A DNA stretch of 64,000 nt from Geobacillus proteiniphilus (GTDB lineage Bacteria > Bacillota > Bacilli > Bacillales > Anoxybacillaceae), in contig NZ_MQMG01000001.1 of NCBI RefSeq assembly GCF_001908025.1, forward strand, positions 1 through 64,000, written 5' to 3'. The notes under the pieces were generated by a model. That model was not told where the DNA came from and searched no databases. It saw nothing but the letters and a program-made list of their open reading frames with translations. Position numbers and translations under genes: made by a program. Shown piece by piece: positions 7,928-16,888 of the stretch. The stretch's first letter is position 1; each line of letters begins with the position of its first letter.

Positions 7928-10114
7928 CTATCCAATCAGACTGAGTGGATCGTAAACTTCTTCTTTAATTCCTATCCGTTCATCATAGTCACCAAGCCAC
8001 TCATAGACATTGTCCGCTACCTCCCGCAGCCACCCGTCCTTTTCTTGCTTTTCCGCCTCAAAACGATATAACTGGATCATATACGGTTGCAAACGGCGAA
8101 ACGAATAGCGGGACGGAGAAGATTCCCACATTCGCAAGTATTCCGACGCCTCTGCATATGGAACGATGACGGAAACCGTATCCTGATCAATAAGGCGATA
8201 TTTTTCGGCAACTAATGGATAATCAAGTGTTTCCCGATCTTTTTGGATGTTTTTCGAATCCACATCCACCGAGGCGAATAAACGACGAAAATATTCCCGA
8301 AATATATTGGGATCATGCAAATCATTAGGATGGCGTTGAGCCAATAAGAACCGTGCTGTTTCCATCGCTGTTCGATATGGTCCTTTTGGACTTGGCATGT
8401 CTTCTGTTTCAAAAATAATCACGTTTCCTTTATCCATTTTTCCTTCGCGATTGCAGCGTCCTGCTGCTTGTACAATCCGGTCAAGCGGCCCCATTTGGCG
8501 CATGACAATCGGAAAATCCAAATCAACCCCTGCTTCCACCACTTGGGTGCTGATGAGGCGGACAGGTTGATTTTTCTTTAGACGTTCACGAACTTCCTCT
8601 AAAATTCGGCGGCGATGTGCGCCGCAAAGAAGGGTGGAAAGATGGAATACACCCTCGTCCTCTTGAAGAAGTTCAACGCACTCTTTCGCCTCTTTCCTCG
8701 TGTTAAAGACAACCAATAATTGCTTATGTTGGCGAATGAAACGGACAAGCTGCAGCAACGAAACGGGTGATTTCCATATCTCATAGTCCACTCGTTGCAT
8801 TTGTCGAAAATGACGATTCACGGTCGGAAGCGGCAACATTTCTTTGACCTCTATTTCGGAAAATACATCCAAAAATCGGCTTTCCTCAAAAAACGGCTGA
8901 GTGGCGCTCGATAAGACAACGGTTGTCTGACAATGACGCACCAACATGGCCAATGCATCTAATGTCGGCTTTAGCAGTTCTGTCGGGAGCGTTTGAACCT
9001 CATCGAGAATTACGACGCTGCGCGACAAGTTATGCAGTTTGCGCACCTTGCTTGGACGATTGCTGAACAGGCTGTCAAACAGCTGCACGGTTGTCGTGAC
9101 AATGAGGGGAGCGTCCCAATTTTCCGCAGCGAGGCGTTGTTGGATGAGCCGTTCATCCGCTTCTTCCTTCTCATCATCCACCTCAATTTGGCTGTGGTGC
9201 TCCAACACCGCATCGTTCCCGAAAATGCCGCGGTATACATCCGCCGTCTGCTCGATAATGCTTGTATACGGAATGGCGACAATAACGCGGTCAAGTCCAT
9301 GTTCCACCGCATGTTTCAATGCAAAAGCTAAACTGCTTCTCGTCTTCCCCCCTCCGGTCGGCACAGTCAACCGATATACTCCCTGCGGTCTGGAGGCGGC
9401 GCAGACGCATTCCTCATACACTTCCCTTCTCATCCGATTCACCGCTGTATCATCCGTGCGGCTTGTTAATTGTTCCTGATCGGCGGTAAATCGATTCCAT
9501 AAATCCGTTATCGAAGCCACAGGCGTTCGGAGCGAAGAAAGCTCCAGCTGGAAGTGGCGCTCTGTATCTAAATAATCAGCGTCAACAAGCGCGGAAAAGA
9601 TCAAGCGAATCCACATCTCCCTTTCCGTTTCAGAAAACGAACAAACGTTTTCCACACTTTGCATGCATGGAAATACGAATTCCTTTAGGAACGATTCGGC
9701 TTGGTTTAAGACTTCCCGAAAATGTTGTTCTTTTAAGCTCTGTTCAAGGGTAGATGATAAATAGTGAGACGAATGCAAACCCGCATGATGGCCGGCGATC
9801 GGCAGCGAAAACCATTGCCAGGCATATCGATTGCGCATTTTTCCCCAATACACTTGGTACATCAACGCCGCTCCCCAAATCGCATGAGGGACGCTTTGGC
9901 CCATTTCCCCATCTGCTTGCTTTTTCAAATATTCTTGAAAAAGAGGATGGAATTTTCCCAAGTCATGCAAAAGGCCGCATAAATAAGCCACTCTTCCCCC
10001 TTGAAAGGGAGCGGCGAATGATTGAGCCATTTCCGCTACGCTTAACAAATGTTCGTCCAACCGATGCCATTCCTGTCCATTTTCCCGCGGCGTATGGGCA
10101 TAAACATCGTTCAT
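7928..10114 (-). CDS. cas3: Cas3, HD nuclease-helicase
   Basis: Cas3 is recruited by target-bound Cascade and degrades DNA. The 728-residue protein has an N-terminal HD nuclease domain (HRLDEHLLSV, then GLLHDLGKF) and a superfamily 2 helicase with Walker A PTGGGKTRSS (about residues 253-262), the DEVQ box in VVILDEVQ, motif III SSATQ, and motif VI QAAGRCNREG. All key residues are intact, so interference should be functional. It is the first gene of the cas operon, with about 200 bp of AT-rich upstream sequence. Confidence 0.96.
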   Translation of the reverse strand: MNDVYAHTPRENGQEWHRLDEHLLSVAEMAQSFAAPFQGGRVAYLCGLLHDLGKFHPLFQEYLKKQADGEMGQSVPHAIWGAALMYQVYWGKMRNRYAWQWFSLPIAGHHAGLHSSHYLSSTLEQSLKEQHFREVLNQAESFLKEFVFPCMQSVENVCSFSETEREMWIRLIFSALVDADYLDTERHFQLELSSLRTPVASITDLWNRFTADQEQLTSRTDDTAVNRMRREVYEECVCAASRPQGVYRLTVPTGGGKTRSSLAFALKHAVEHGLDRVIVAIPYTSIIEQTADVYRGIFGNDAVLEHHSQIEVDDEKEEADERLIQQRLAAENWDAPLIVTTTVQLFDSLFSNRPSKVRKLHNLSRSVVILDEVQTLPTELLKPTLDALAMLVRHCQTTVVLSSATQPFFEESRFLDVFSEIEVKEMLPLPTVNRHFRQMQRVDYEIWKSPVSLLQLVRFIRQHKQLLVVFNTRKEAKECVELLQEDEGVFHLSTLLCGAHRRRILEEVRERLKKNQPVRLISTQVVEAGVDLDFPIVMRQMGPLDRIVQAAGRCNREGKMDKGNVIIFETEDMPSPKGPYRTAMETARFLLAQRHPNDLHDPNIFREYFRRLFASVDVDSKNIQKDRETLDYPLVAEKYRLIDQDTVSVIVPYAEASEYLRMWESSPSRYSFRRLQPYMIQLYRFEAEKQEKDGWLREVADNVYEWLGDYDERIGIKEEVYDPLSLIG

Positions 10115-10315
10115 TTTCAGTTCAACCCCACCAGACGTTTTCTCTCAGACCATTTGTCCTATGTTTTGTATATTTCGACCAATATCTTCATAATCCTTCT
10201 AAATCACACATCTTTTTTAAATTTTTCCCATCTTTCATTTGCACATAGGTCGAAACGTGTCAATCTTGACAGCACTTTATGATGATCCACACACTCCTTA
10301 ATTTCCACATCCACG
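10115..10315 (-). promoter_or_regulatory. AT-rich upstream region of the cas operon
   Basis: This non-coding stretch must hold the cas promoter. A TTGACA reads on the minus strand near 10260-10270 but no good -10 lies 17 bases on. The octamer TTTCGACC occurs at 10173-10180 and its inverse GGTCGAAA at 10248-10255, about 67 bp apart; each is flanked by similar TATGT/ACATAG bases. These may be operator halves, but this is inference. Confidence 0.4.
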
Positions 10316-10316
10316 T

Positions 10317-10344
10317 AAAAAAAAAAGCCTCTCCGGCTTTTTTT
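10317..10344. terminator. Bidirectional Rho-independent terminator
   Basis: AAAAAGCC and GGCTTTTT form a stem around TCTCC, with A and T tracts on both sides. It closes the yqeM operon on the minus strand and separates core genes from the CRISPR island. Confidence 0.8.
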
Positions 10345-10416
10345 AGCAATGTTCCATCAACTTTTTGCAACAACGCCTTCTTTTTCGTCTATCCTGTCTC
10401 TCACTCTCCCCGCCAC

Positions 10417-11160
10417 TCACCGCTTCCGCGCGACGAAAAACAACCGTTCCGCAGTCTCGGTCGGGGGCGCATCGGTGAAATCGGCGGTCACCTCGAGCAC
10501 CTCAAAGCCAGCGGAATCGAGCCATCGCTCATAGACAGCGCGCTCGAACGTGCGCTGTTCATGCCATTCGTCATAGCGCTCGTACCACTCGCCGCGGCGA
10601 ACGAAAAACGTCAGTTCATGCCCGACGCTGTGCGGCCAGTCAAGCGGATGGCACGTCCATATGTAGCTGAGGTCGTCGTCCTGGTCCGCAAACACGGCGT
10701 CGCGAAACAGGACGTCCATTTTGTAGACCGAATGGACATCAAACAAAAGCAGCCCGCCGCCGCCAAGGGCGCGGGAGACGGCGGCGAACGTCCGCTTCAC
10801 ATCCTCTTCATCCGTTAAATAGTTGAGAGCATCGCAAAACATGAAGGCGCCATCCAGATCAGAAAACCCGTCGAGCTCCGCCATGTTTTGCTCGAAAAAC
10901 AGCACCTCCACTCCCGCCGCTTCGGCTTTCGCCTGGGCGACGGCGAGCATATGCTCGGACACGTCGACGCCGGATACTTGCCATCCCGCCTTGGCAAGGC
11001 GGATGGCAAGCTCTCCCGTCCCGCAGCCGATGTCAATGACCCGTCTCCCCGGCCGTTTGGCGTATTGGGCGAATGCCCGTTCAACAAACGATTGCCATGC
11101 GTCATACGGCGCCTCAGCCATGAGCGCATCATACCAGTCGGCGAAGCGGCCGTACGTCAT
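10417..11160 (-). CDS. yqeM: Class I SAM-dependent methyltransferase, YqeM family
   Basis: A small-molecule or unknown-substrate methyltransferase of 247 residues. It has the glycine-rich SAM motif VIDIGCGTGELA, the acidic residue after strand 2 (GVDVSEHM), and the YqeM-type start MTYGRFADWYDALM. The start at 11160 overlaps the rsfS stop as ATGA, which fixes it and shows coupling. It is the last gene of the aroE-yhbY-nadD-yqeK-rsfS-yqeM group. The substrate is not known from sequence. Confidence 0.88.
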   Translation of the reverse strand: MTYGRFADWYDALMAEAPYDAWQSFVERAFAQYAKRPGRRVIDIGCGTGELAIRLAKAGWQVSGVDVSEHMLAVAQAKAEAAGVEVLFFEQNMAELDGFSDLDGAFMFCDALNYLTDEEDVKRTFAAVSRALGGGGLLLFDVHSVYKMDVLFRDAVFADQDDDLSYIWTCHPLDWPHSVGHELTFFVRRGEWYERYDEWHEQRTFERAVYERWLDSAGFEVLEVTADFTDAPPTETAERLFFVARKR

Positions 11161-11513
11161 GGCTGCAGCACAGCCGCGACGTCTTCCGTCGGGGCGTCCC
11201 CCCAGAGCCGTTCGAGGTTGTAATACTCGCGCTCCTCTTTGGCAAAAACATGCACAACGATGTCGCCCAAGTCGACAAGCACCCATTTCGCCTCATGGAA
11301 TCCTTCAACCCGCTTCACCACTAGGCCGTGTTCTTCCGCTTGGTCTTGAATTTCGCGGGCGATGGCCTGCACTTGTTTGTCCGAATTGCCATGGCAAATG
11401 ACAAAATAATCGGCGACAAGCGAAATGCCTTTCATGTTCAAGACGACAATTTGTTCCGCCTTTTTATCATCCGCCGCGCGGACGACAAGCTGCAACGCCT
11501 CTTGTTCCGTCAC
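11157..11513 (-). CDS. rsfS: RsfS, ribosomal silencing factor
   Basis: RsfS binds uL14 on the 50S subunit and blocks subunit joining during starvation. The 118-residue product is a full-length DUF143/Iojap protein, with the family segments DYFVICHGNSDKQVQAI and WVLVDLGDIVVHVF. It overlaps yqeK and yqeM by 4 bp each, so the three genes are translationally coupled. Confidence 0.93.
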   Translation of the reverse strand: MTEQEALQLVVRAADDKKAEQIVVLNMKGISLVADYFVICHGNSDKQVQAIAREIQDQAEEHGLVVKRVEGFHEAKWVLVDLGDIVVHVFAKEEREYYNLERLWGDAPTEDVAAVLQP

Positions 11514-12088
11514 CGTTTTGCTTCCCCCTTCACTTCACGCATGAGTGAATTGTACGCATGAATCGTATCTGGATAAATGAGCTGGCGCTTCTCAAGCAAA
11601 AACGCGATCGTATTTTTCACCGCCTGCAAAAGCGCCCGGTTGAGGTCTTCTTCCGCCAAGCGACGTACGTCGTCGACGCCGGGGAAGCGGCGCCCTGGTT
11701 CAATATAGTCGGCCAAATAAATAATTTTTTCAAGCAGCGTCATTCCCGCCCGCCCGGACGTATGGTAGCGAATGGCATCCAGCACCTCTAGATCGTCGAT
11801 GCCGACTTCTGTCTGCACCAAATAGGCGCCAACGGGCGCATGCCATAGCTCGCTGTTGTAAGCAAGCAAATCGTTGGGCATATTTTGCGCCAAAATGATT
11901 TGTTTCATTTCCTCGACCGGACGGAATTTGGCATAGTCGTGGAAAATCGCCGCCAGTTCCGCCTTTTTCGCGTCGGCGCCGTATTGCTTGGCCAGCTTAA
12001 CGGCAGTATCGACAACGCCAAGCGTATGCTCGTAGCGCTGCTCTGTCAGCTGTTGTTTCACGATCAGTAACGCCTGTTCTCGCTCCAT
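11510..12088 (-). CDS. yqeK: YqeK, HD-domain Ap4A hydrolase
   Basis: YqeK-type HD proteins hydrolyse diadenosine tetraphosphate symmetrically. The 192-residue protein has [13 protein letters not shown] and the metal-binding HD pair in AIFHDYAKF, with HAPVGAYLV and RYHTSG following as expected. The start at 12088 follows GAGGAGAAGGGGCTAT and lies inside the 3' end of nadD, overlapping it by 92 bp. The longer upstream frame is nadD shadow. Confidence 0.92.
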   Translation of the reverse strand: MEREQALLIVKQQLTEQRYEHTLGVVDTAVKLAKQYGADAKKAELAAIFHDYAKFRPVEEMKQIILAQNMPNDLLAYNSELWHAPVGAYLVQTEVGIDDLEVLDAIRYHTSGRAGMTLLEKIIYLADYIEPGRRFPGVDDVRRLAEEDLNRALLQAVKNTIAFLLEKRQLIYPDTIHAYNSLMREVKGEAKR

Positions 12089-12647
12089 ATAGCCCCTTCT
12101 CCTCAATATAAAGTCTAACGCCTTCCGGCACAAGATAACGAATCGTCTGCCCGTTTCGCACCCGCTCGCGGATGAGCGAGGAAGAAACGGCAAACTGCGG
12201 CGCCTCAACTTCGATGACCGGATACGGCGTTTCCATTGAAAACCCCGGCCGCTTGACGCCAACAAACGTCACCAACTCGATGAGCTCATCGATGCGGTGC
12301 CAATGGGGCAAATATTCGACCATATCGGCGCCGATGATGAAATAAAACTCGTCATTGGGATGCATCGCGACAAGCTGCCGGATCGTATCGTACGTATACG
12401 AAGGCCCTTCGCGCTCAAGCTCGATCGTCTCAATATGAAAGCGCGGATGGCCCGCCACTGCCAACTCGAGCATGCGCAGCCGGTCTTCGCTTTTGGTCAC
12501 TTGTTCGTGCTGCTTATGGGGAGGAAGGCGGTTGGGCAGAAACCAGATTTCTGACAACCGAAGGGCGTCAAGCACTTCATTCGCCATGAGCAAATGACCG
12601 TAATGAGGCGGATCAAACGTGCCGCCGAAAATCCCGATTTTTCCCAT
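11997..12647 (-). CDS. nadD: NadD, nicotinate-nucleotide adenylyltransferase
   Basis: NadD adenylates nicotinate mononucleotide in NAD synthesis. The protein has the nucleotidyltransferase motif [12 protein letters not shown] and the C-terminal ISSTxIR-like SSSLIRERV. At 216 residues it carries about 25 extra residues after the usual YIEEKGLYG end; these read through the yqeK start in a different frame and look non-conserved (Arg- and Ala-rich). Either the stop was lost or the overlap is tolerated. Confidence 0.93.
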   Translation of the reverse strand: MGKIGIFGGTFDPPHYGHLLMANEVLDALRLSEIWFLPNRLPPHKQHEQVTKSEDRLRMLELAVAGHPRFHIETIELEREGPSYTYDTIRQLVAMHPNDEFYFIIGADMVEYLPHWHRIDELIELVTFVGVKRPGFSMETPYPVIEVEAPQFAVSSSLIRERVRNGQTIRYLVPEGVRLYIEEKGLYGARTGVTDRETTADRAALRAYAWRCRYCR

Positions 12648-12686
12648 CTTCTTTCCTCCCGCCGCCTGCCGTGGCCGCTCTCGTTG

Positions 12687-12980
12687 TCAGTCAGGCAGAA
12701 CGATTTGTTTATGCTCCTTCGATTCTTTGTATAAGACGATCGTGTTGCCGATCACTTGCACGACTTTCGCCCCCGTTCCGGCCGCGAGCTGCTCGGCGAC
12801 GGTATAGCGGTTTTCCTCACAGTTTTGCAAAACGCTTACCTTCAGCAACTCGCGCGCTTCGAGCGCCGCCGCAATTTGTTCGGTCATCGCTTCCGTCACA
12901 CCGCCTTTGCCGACTTGGAAAATCGGTTTCAAATGGTGAGCTTGAGCGCGCAAAAATCGTTTTTGTTTTCCCGTTAGCAT
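12687..12980 (-). CDS. yhbY: YhbY-type CRM-domain RNA-binding protein
   Basis: A 97-residue CRM/YhbY protein (B. subtilis YqeI) associated with 50S ribosome precursors. It shows LTGKQKRFLRAQAH, the GxxG loop in QVGKGGVTEA, and the ending VIGNTIVLYKESKE. It starts 3 bp after the aroE stop, inside the ribosome/NAD gene cluster. Confidence 0.93.
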   Translation of the reverse strand: MLTGKQKRFLRAQAHHLKPIFQVGKGGVTEAMTEQIAAALEARELLKVSVLQNCEENRYTVAEQLAAGTGAKVVQVIGNTIVLYKESKEHKQIVLPD

Positions 12981-12983
12981 ATC

Positions 12984-13814
12984 TTACCTCCTCAACGCTT
13001 CGATGACAAGCTGTTTCATCCGGTTGACATCCGGCCATTGGCCGGTCCATTTTTCAAACGCCAGCGCCCCTTGATATACGAGCATGCCGACGCCGTTTTG
13101 CACACGGGCGCCGCGCGCTTTCGCTTCTTTCAGCCATTTCGTTTCCAGTGGGTTGTAAATAATATCGGAAACGATCACCCCTGGACGCAACCGTTCAAGA
13201 GAAAGCGGCTGCGCCTCGACACGCGGATGCATGCCGACAGAAGTGGTATTGATAATAATATCGTATTCGGCCAACCGCGTTTCGGCCTCGGCGAGTGAAA
13301 AATACACCGAGCGGCGTTCGTTCCCTTCGCCGACGAGCCTCGCCGCTTTTTCCACCGTCCGGTTGGCAATATCGATGCGCTCGGCTGCCGTCAACAGCAA
13401 CGAAAAGTAAATGCCGCGCGCCCCACCGCCAGCGCCGATCACCAAAATCCGCTTGCCGTCCAAGGCGATGTTCATTTCCTCTTCCAACGCTTGGACATAA
13501 CCGGGCCCGTCTGTATTATAGCCGACGAGCCGGCCGTCGTTGTTGACGATCGTATTGACTGCCCCGATGCGGCGCGCATGTTCGTCCACTTCGTCCAAAA
13601 ACGGAATGACCGCCAGTTTGTGCGGAATCGTCACGTTCACCCCGGCGATGCCGAGCGCCCGCACGCCGGCGATCGCCGCGCCGACTTGCCCCGGTTCGAC
13701 GGAAAACAAATGATAGCGCGCCGGAATGCCCAAACGGGCGAACGCATCGTTATGCATGAGCGGCGACAGCGAGTGCTCGACGGGAAACCCAATCAACCCG
13801 TATACCTTTTCCAC
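12984..13814 (-). CDS. aroE: Shikimate 5-dehydrogenase
   Basis: AroE reduces 3-dehydroshikimate with NADPH in aromatic amino acid synthesis. The 276-residue product has GFPVEHSLSPLMHN, NVTIPHK with the catalytic Lys, GYNTDGPGY and the Rossmann VIGAGGGARG. A GTG at 13814 with GGGAGGGGGAGAAAC upstream is chosen; the longer frame upstream overlaps the yqeH end and lacks family similarity. Confidence 0.94.
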   Translation of the reverse strand: MEKVYGLIGFPVEHSLSPLMHNDAFARLGIPARYHLFSVEPGQVGAAIAGVRALGIAGVNVTIPHKLAVIPFLDEVDEHARRIGAVNTIVNNDGRLVGYNTDGPGYVQALEEEMNIALDGKRILVIGAGGGARGIYFSLLLTAAERIDIANRTVEKAARLVGEGNERRSVYFSLAEAETRLAEYDIIINTTSVGMHPRVEAQPLSLERLRPGVIVSDIIYNPLETKWLKEAKARGARVQNGVGMLVYQGALAFEKWTGQWPDVNRMKQLVIEALRR

Positions 13815-13837
13815 GTTTCTCCCCCTCCCGCTTTCCA

Positions 13838-14947
13838 TTAAATCAACGATTGACGGATAAATACGTCGACCCCTTTTGGAGCATGGACGACGAGCTGAGC
13901 ACCCGGGTCGTTGCACGTCACCCAGCCGAGTCCGGAAAAGACGATGTCCGTCTTCCGCTCTTTGACCGACAGCGAGCGCGGCACAAGCGGCGGAAATTCA
14001 GCGGCATAGCGTTTGTTTGGCGGCGACAGCAAATCGCCAAGCTGATTGGCATAAAGGGAGTCGGCTTTTTCCAACTTCGTCCGATGAACCGTCAACTCAT
14101 TGGCCATGTAGCAGACGAACGAGCGGCGCCCGCCTTTGATGTAATCGAGGCGGGCCAAGCCTCCGAAAAAGAGCGTCTGCCCTTCGTTGAGCTGATAAAC
14201 ACGCGGATGGATTTCCCGCTTCGGCGTAATGATCTTCAAATCGCGTGCATCAACAAAGTGCGCCATTTGGTGATGGTTGATGATCCCCGGCGTATCATAC
14301 AGCGTCGCTCCACCCTCAAGCGGAATTTCGATCATATCGAGTGTCGTTCCCGGGAAATATGACGTGGTAATCACATTCCCTTTGCCGGTCGCCTCTTCAA
14401 TGATCCGATTGATGAACGTCGACTTGCCGACATTCGTGCAGCCGACGACGTAGACATCACCGCCCTCACGGTAACGGTTGATCGCTTCCATCACCTTCGC
14501 CATGCCAATTCCTTTCGCCGCGCTGACAAGGCAGACGTCAACCGGACGCAGCCCGAGCTCTTCAGCCATGCGGCGCATCCAGCGCAGCAGCTTCGGATAT
14601 TTGACCGACCTTGGCAATAAATCCGCCTTGTTGCCGACAAGCAAAATCGGATTCTCGGCCGCAAACCGCGGCAAACCAGGAATCCAGCTGCCGTTGAAAT
14701 CAAAAATGTCGACGATGTTGACGACAAGCGCCTTCGATTCCCCGATGCGGTGCAGCATGTTTAAAAAGTCGCTGTCATCAAGCGGCACGTCTTGCACTTC
14801 GTTGTAATGTTTCAAGCGGAAGCAGCGCTGGCAAATGATTTCTTCCTCGTCTTTTTCGAGCACGCTTTTCGGCGCATAGCCCGCCTTTTTCGGATCGTCA
14901 AACTGAATGGCCGCTCCGCAGCCGATGCAACGCAGTTGTCGCTCCAC
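13838..14947 (-). CDS. yqeH: YqeH, circularly permuted GTPase for 30S assembly
   Basis: YqeH is a GTPase needed for 30S ribosome biogenesis. The 369-residue protein has an N-terminal zinc finger (CIGCGAAI and CQRCFRL), then G motifs in permuted order: NKADLL before GCTNVGKSTFIN, then DTPG. GTG at 14947 with GGGAGG upstream overlaps the yqeG stop region; an ATG two codons earlier is too close to the ribosome binding site. Confidence 0.94.
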   Translation of the reverse strand: MERQLRCIGCGAAIQFDDPKKAGYAPKSVLEKDEEEIICQRCFRLKHYNEVQDVPLDDSDFLNMLHRIGESKALVVNIVDIFDFNGSWIPGLPRFAAENPILLVGNKADLLPRSVKYPKLLRWMRRMAEELGLRPVDVCLVSAAKGIGMAKVMEAINRYREGGDVYVVGCTNVGKSTFINRIIEEATGKGNVITTSYFPGTTLDMIEIPLEGGATLYDTPGIINHHQMAHFVDARDLKIITPKREIHPRVYQLNEGQTLFFGGLARLDYIKGGRRSFVCYMANELTVHRTKLEKADSLYANQLGDLLSPPNKRYAAEFPPLVPRSLSVKERKTDIVFSGLGWVTCNDPGAQLVVHAPKGVDVFIRQSLI

Positions 14948-14949
14948 GA

Positions 14950-15465
14950 TCATTCCTCCCAGTAAATCATCCCTTTTTTGCGCATAACGTTTAAAATTTT
15001 CCGCTCTACTTTTCGATTGAAGCGCGTCCATAATCCGTCCGTCTGGGCGACCGGGACGACTAAAATCGTGTTGAGTCCAAGCCGGTTGCCCCCAAGCACA
15101 TCGGTCAGCAACTGGTCGCCGATGACGACGACTTCCTCTTTCTTAAGCTCCATCATCTTTAATGCCTGCAAAAACGCGCGTGTCAGCGGTTTGCGCGCTT
15201 CAAAGATGAACGGGATGCCAAGCGGCTTAGCAAACGACTGCACGCGTTGTTTATTATTATTCGATACGATGACGACCTTAATGCCCGCCTGCTTCATCGC
15301 ATCAAACCATGCGGCCAGCTCCGGGGTGGCGCTCGGCCGATTCCATTCGACGAGCGTGTTGTCCAGATCGGTGATAATCCCTTTGACCCCTTTTTTCTTC
15401 AGCTCATCGGGGGTAATGTCGATAACACGCTTGGCAAACTGGCTTGGCAAAAAGTAGTGAAGCAT
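14950..15465 (-). CDS. yqeG: YqeG, HAD-family phosphatase
   Basis: A 171-residue HAD-IIIA phosphatase of the YqeG family, whose B. subtilis homologue lies beside yqeH and sda. Motif I is DLDNTLVEW, motif II is VVIVSNN, and motif IV is VIGDQLLTDVLG. Its start has AAGGCGG upstream. The substrate is not established from sequence. Confidence 0.92.
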   Translation of the reverse strand: MLHYFLPSQFAKRVIDITPDELKKKGVKGIITDLDNTLVEWNRPSATPELAAWFDAMKQAGIKVVIVSNNNKQRVQSFAKPLGIPFIFEARKPLTRAFLQALKMMELKKEEVVVIGDQLLTDVLGGNRLGLNTILVVPVAQTDGLWTRFNRKVERKILNVMRKKGMIYWEE

Positions 15466-15586
15466 GCCGGACACCCGCCTTTCCATTTGCTTTTCCCATC
15501 ATAGCGAATTTTATCGTTTGTTTCAAAACAAAGTTTGCCAATGATAAATAGAAAAAATTTTCGACAAATTTTGCACCTCTCCATCT

Positions 15587-15687
15587 TGTGGATAACTGTT
15601 GCCCACATTATACACAAGCTGGTTATCGCACTTTCACCACTTTATAAACATGTTTTCCACATGTTATCCACCATTTTCTGTGGATAA
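15587..15687. promoter_or_regulatory. DnaA-box cluster upstream of sda
   Basis: Consensus or one-mismatch DnaA boxes occur at 15587-15595 (TGTGGATAA), 15608-15616 (TTATACACA), 15664-15672 (TTATCCACC) and 15679-15687 (TGTGGATAA). Weaker ones are TTATCGCAC at 15623 and TTTTCCACA at 15653. DnaA is known to activate sda in B. subtilis, and this cluster sits directly upstream of the sda promoter. It is the 327-bp gap between yqeG and sda. Confidence 0.85.
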
Positions 15688-15695
15688 TGGAACGG

Positions 15696-15724
15696 TTGTT
15701 CTCTTTCACAAATCATGGTACAGT
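15696..15724 (+). promoter_or_regulatory. Sigma-A promoter of sda
   Basis: TTGTTC (15696-15701), a 17-bp spacer, and TACAGT (15719-15724) lie just after the DnaA boxes and 70 bp before the sda start. Confidence 0.65.
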
Positions 15725-15793
15725 GTAAGTAACCTACCATTATATGTATGACATGCTTGTCATATTCCATCCAAAAAAAGGAGGACACCCCCG

Positions 15794-15934
15794 ATGAAAC
15801 ATCTGTCCGACGAGCTGTTGATCGAGTCGTACTTCAAGGCGAAAGAGCTCAACCTCAGCCCGGAATTCATCGAGTTGATTGAAAAAGAAATCCAGCGCCG
15901 TTCATTGACCCATAAAATTAAGCTGTCCTCATAA
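15794..15934 (+). CDS. sda: Sda, sporulation checkpoint peptide
   Basis: Sda is a 46-residue helical hairpin that inhibits the sporulation kinase KinA when replication is disturbed. The product ([19 protein letters not shown]...) matches the family over its length, including the second helix [26 protein letters not shown] precedes it. The upstream DnaA boxes fit replication-linked expression. Its position beside yqeG and yqeH matches B. subtilis. Confidence 0.95.
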   Translation: MKHLSDELLIESYFKAKELNLSPEFIELIEKEIQRRSLTHKIKLSS

Positions 15935-15938
15935 ACGA

Positions 15939-15958
15939 AGGCCTTCGGGCTTTTTTTG
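15939..15958 (+). terminator. Terminator of sda
   Basis: AAGGCC and GGCTTT pair around a TTCG tetraloop, followed by a T tract. Confidence 0.75.
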
Positions 15959-15970
15959 TTTCCGAAAGCC

Positions 15971-16765
15971 TTAGCGTTCGTGCGCCTGGCACCAATAGCC
16001 GAGCCGCTCGCCGACTTTGATCGGCATGGGCGCAACAATGCGCGGGTCAGGTGCGAAGCTTCCTCGTTCAAACAGCAAGACGACCGTTGAACCGAACGAA
16101 AAATACGCCATTTCCTCTCCTTTGACAAGTTGCTCACCCTCATGGGTCAATTCGATGCTGTTGACGAACATGGCGCCGATTTTCACGATTGCCAAGCGCT
16201 TGCCGCCGGCTGTGACCTCGGTGATGAGGCGGTAATTTTTCTCCAGCGGCCGACGCCCATATTTTAAGCCGAGACGGTTGACCGGATACGACTTGCGGCC
16301 GAGCGCCCACTGCTTTTCGATCACCCCAGATATTGGGCTGTGGATTCGATGATAATGGCTCGGGCTTAAATACAGAATAAAAAAGAACCCGTTCACATAT
16401 GGCTGAGCCGCTTCGACGCTGCCGAGCATTTCCGCAATGGAATACGGCTTTCCCTTGACAATCATTTCACAGTTTTCTCGAATCGTGCCCATGTCTTCAA
16501 TGACAGCGTCGACCGGGCTGACGACCGTATGCTCATCAGCGTCGACCGGCCTCACCCCGGCCTTCAGCCGGCGGACGAACAGCTGCTGCAACGTCTTATA
16601 ATTTTTTAGGCTTTTTTCCATTTCGTCTTGGTTAATATGATAAATTTTTGCATACGATGATATCAATAGCCCGCTGAGGCGCGATTTGGCAAACGAAGCG
16701 AGCAGCTTTGAAGAAAGCGAGTGATTGGTCAGCTCGATGAACAAACGATAAAGCCATTTTCGCAA
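15971..16765 (-). CDS. psd: Phosphatidylserine decarboxylase proenzyme
   Basis: Psd makes phosphatidylethanolamine from phosphatidylserine at the membrane and self-cleaves to form its pyruvoyl cofactor. The 264-residue protein has the cleavage motif FGST near the C-terminus (YFSFGSTVVLLFE), the catalytic SPVDA and the YLSPSHYHRIHSP segment. A TTG start at 16765 with GGAGGGAACGTGC upstream fits the family N-terminus better than the upstream ATG. It is divergent from pssA, which supplies its substrate. Confidence 0.92.
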   Translation of the reverse strand: MRKWLYRLFIELTNHSLSSKLLASFAKSRLSGLLISSYAKIYHINQDEMEKSLKNYKTLQQLFVRRLKAGVRPVDADEHTVVSPVDAVIEDMGTIRENCEMIVKGKPYSIAEMLGSVEAAQPYVNGFFFILYLSPSHYHRIHSPISGVIEKQWALGRKSYPVNRLGLKYGRRPLEKNYRLITEVTAGGKRLAIVKIGAMFVNSIELTHEGEQLVKGEEMAYFSFGSTVVLLFERGSFAPDPRIVAPMPIKVGERLGYWCQAHER

Positions 16766-16888
16766 GCACGTTCCCTCCAGTAGCGCAACATCGCCATTCG
16801 TTACTACCTTCCATATTACCGCCAAAATGAGTATAATGGTAGTAGAATTTTCTTTTGGCGTTTTCTGTTGGAAAAGGAGTGGGGAAAC

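Noticed and set aside
13850-14362. 170-codon plus-strand frame opposite yqeH
   Set aside because: It is an antisense shadow in GC-rich coding sequence. The yqeH protein on the other strand is conserved.
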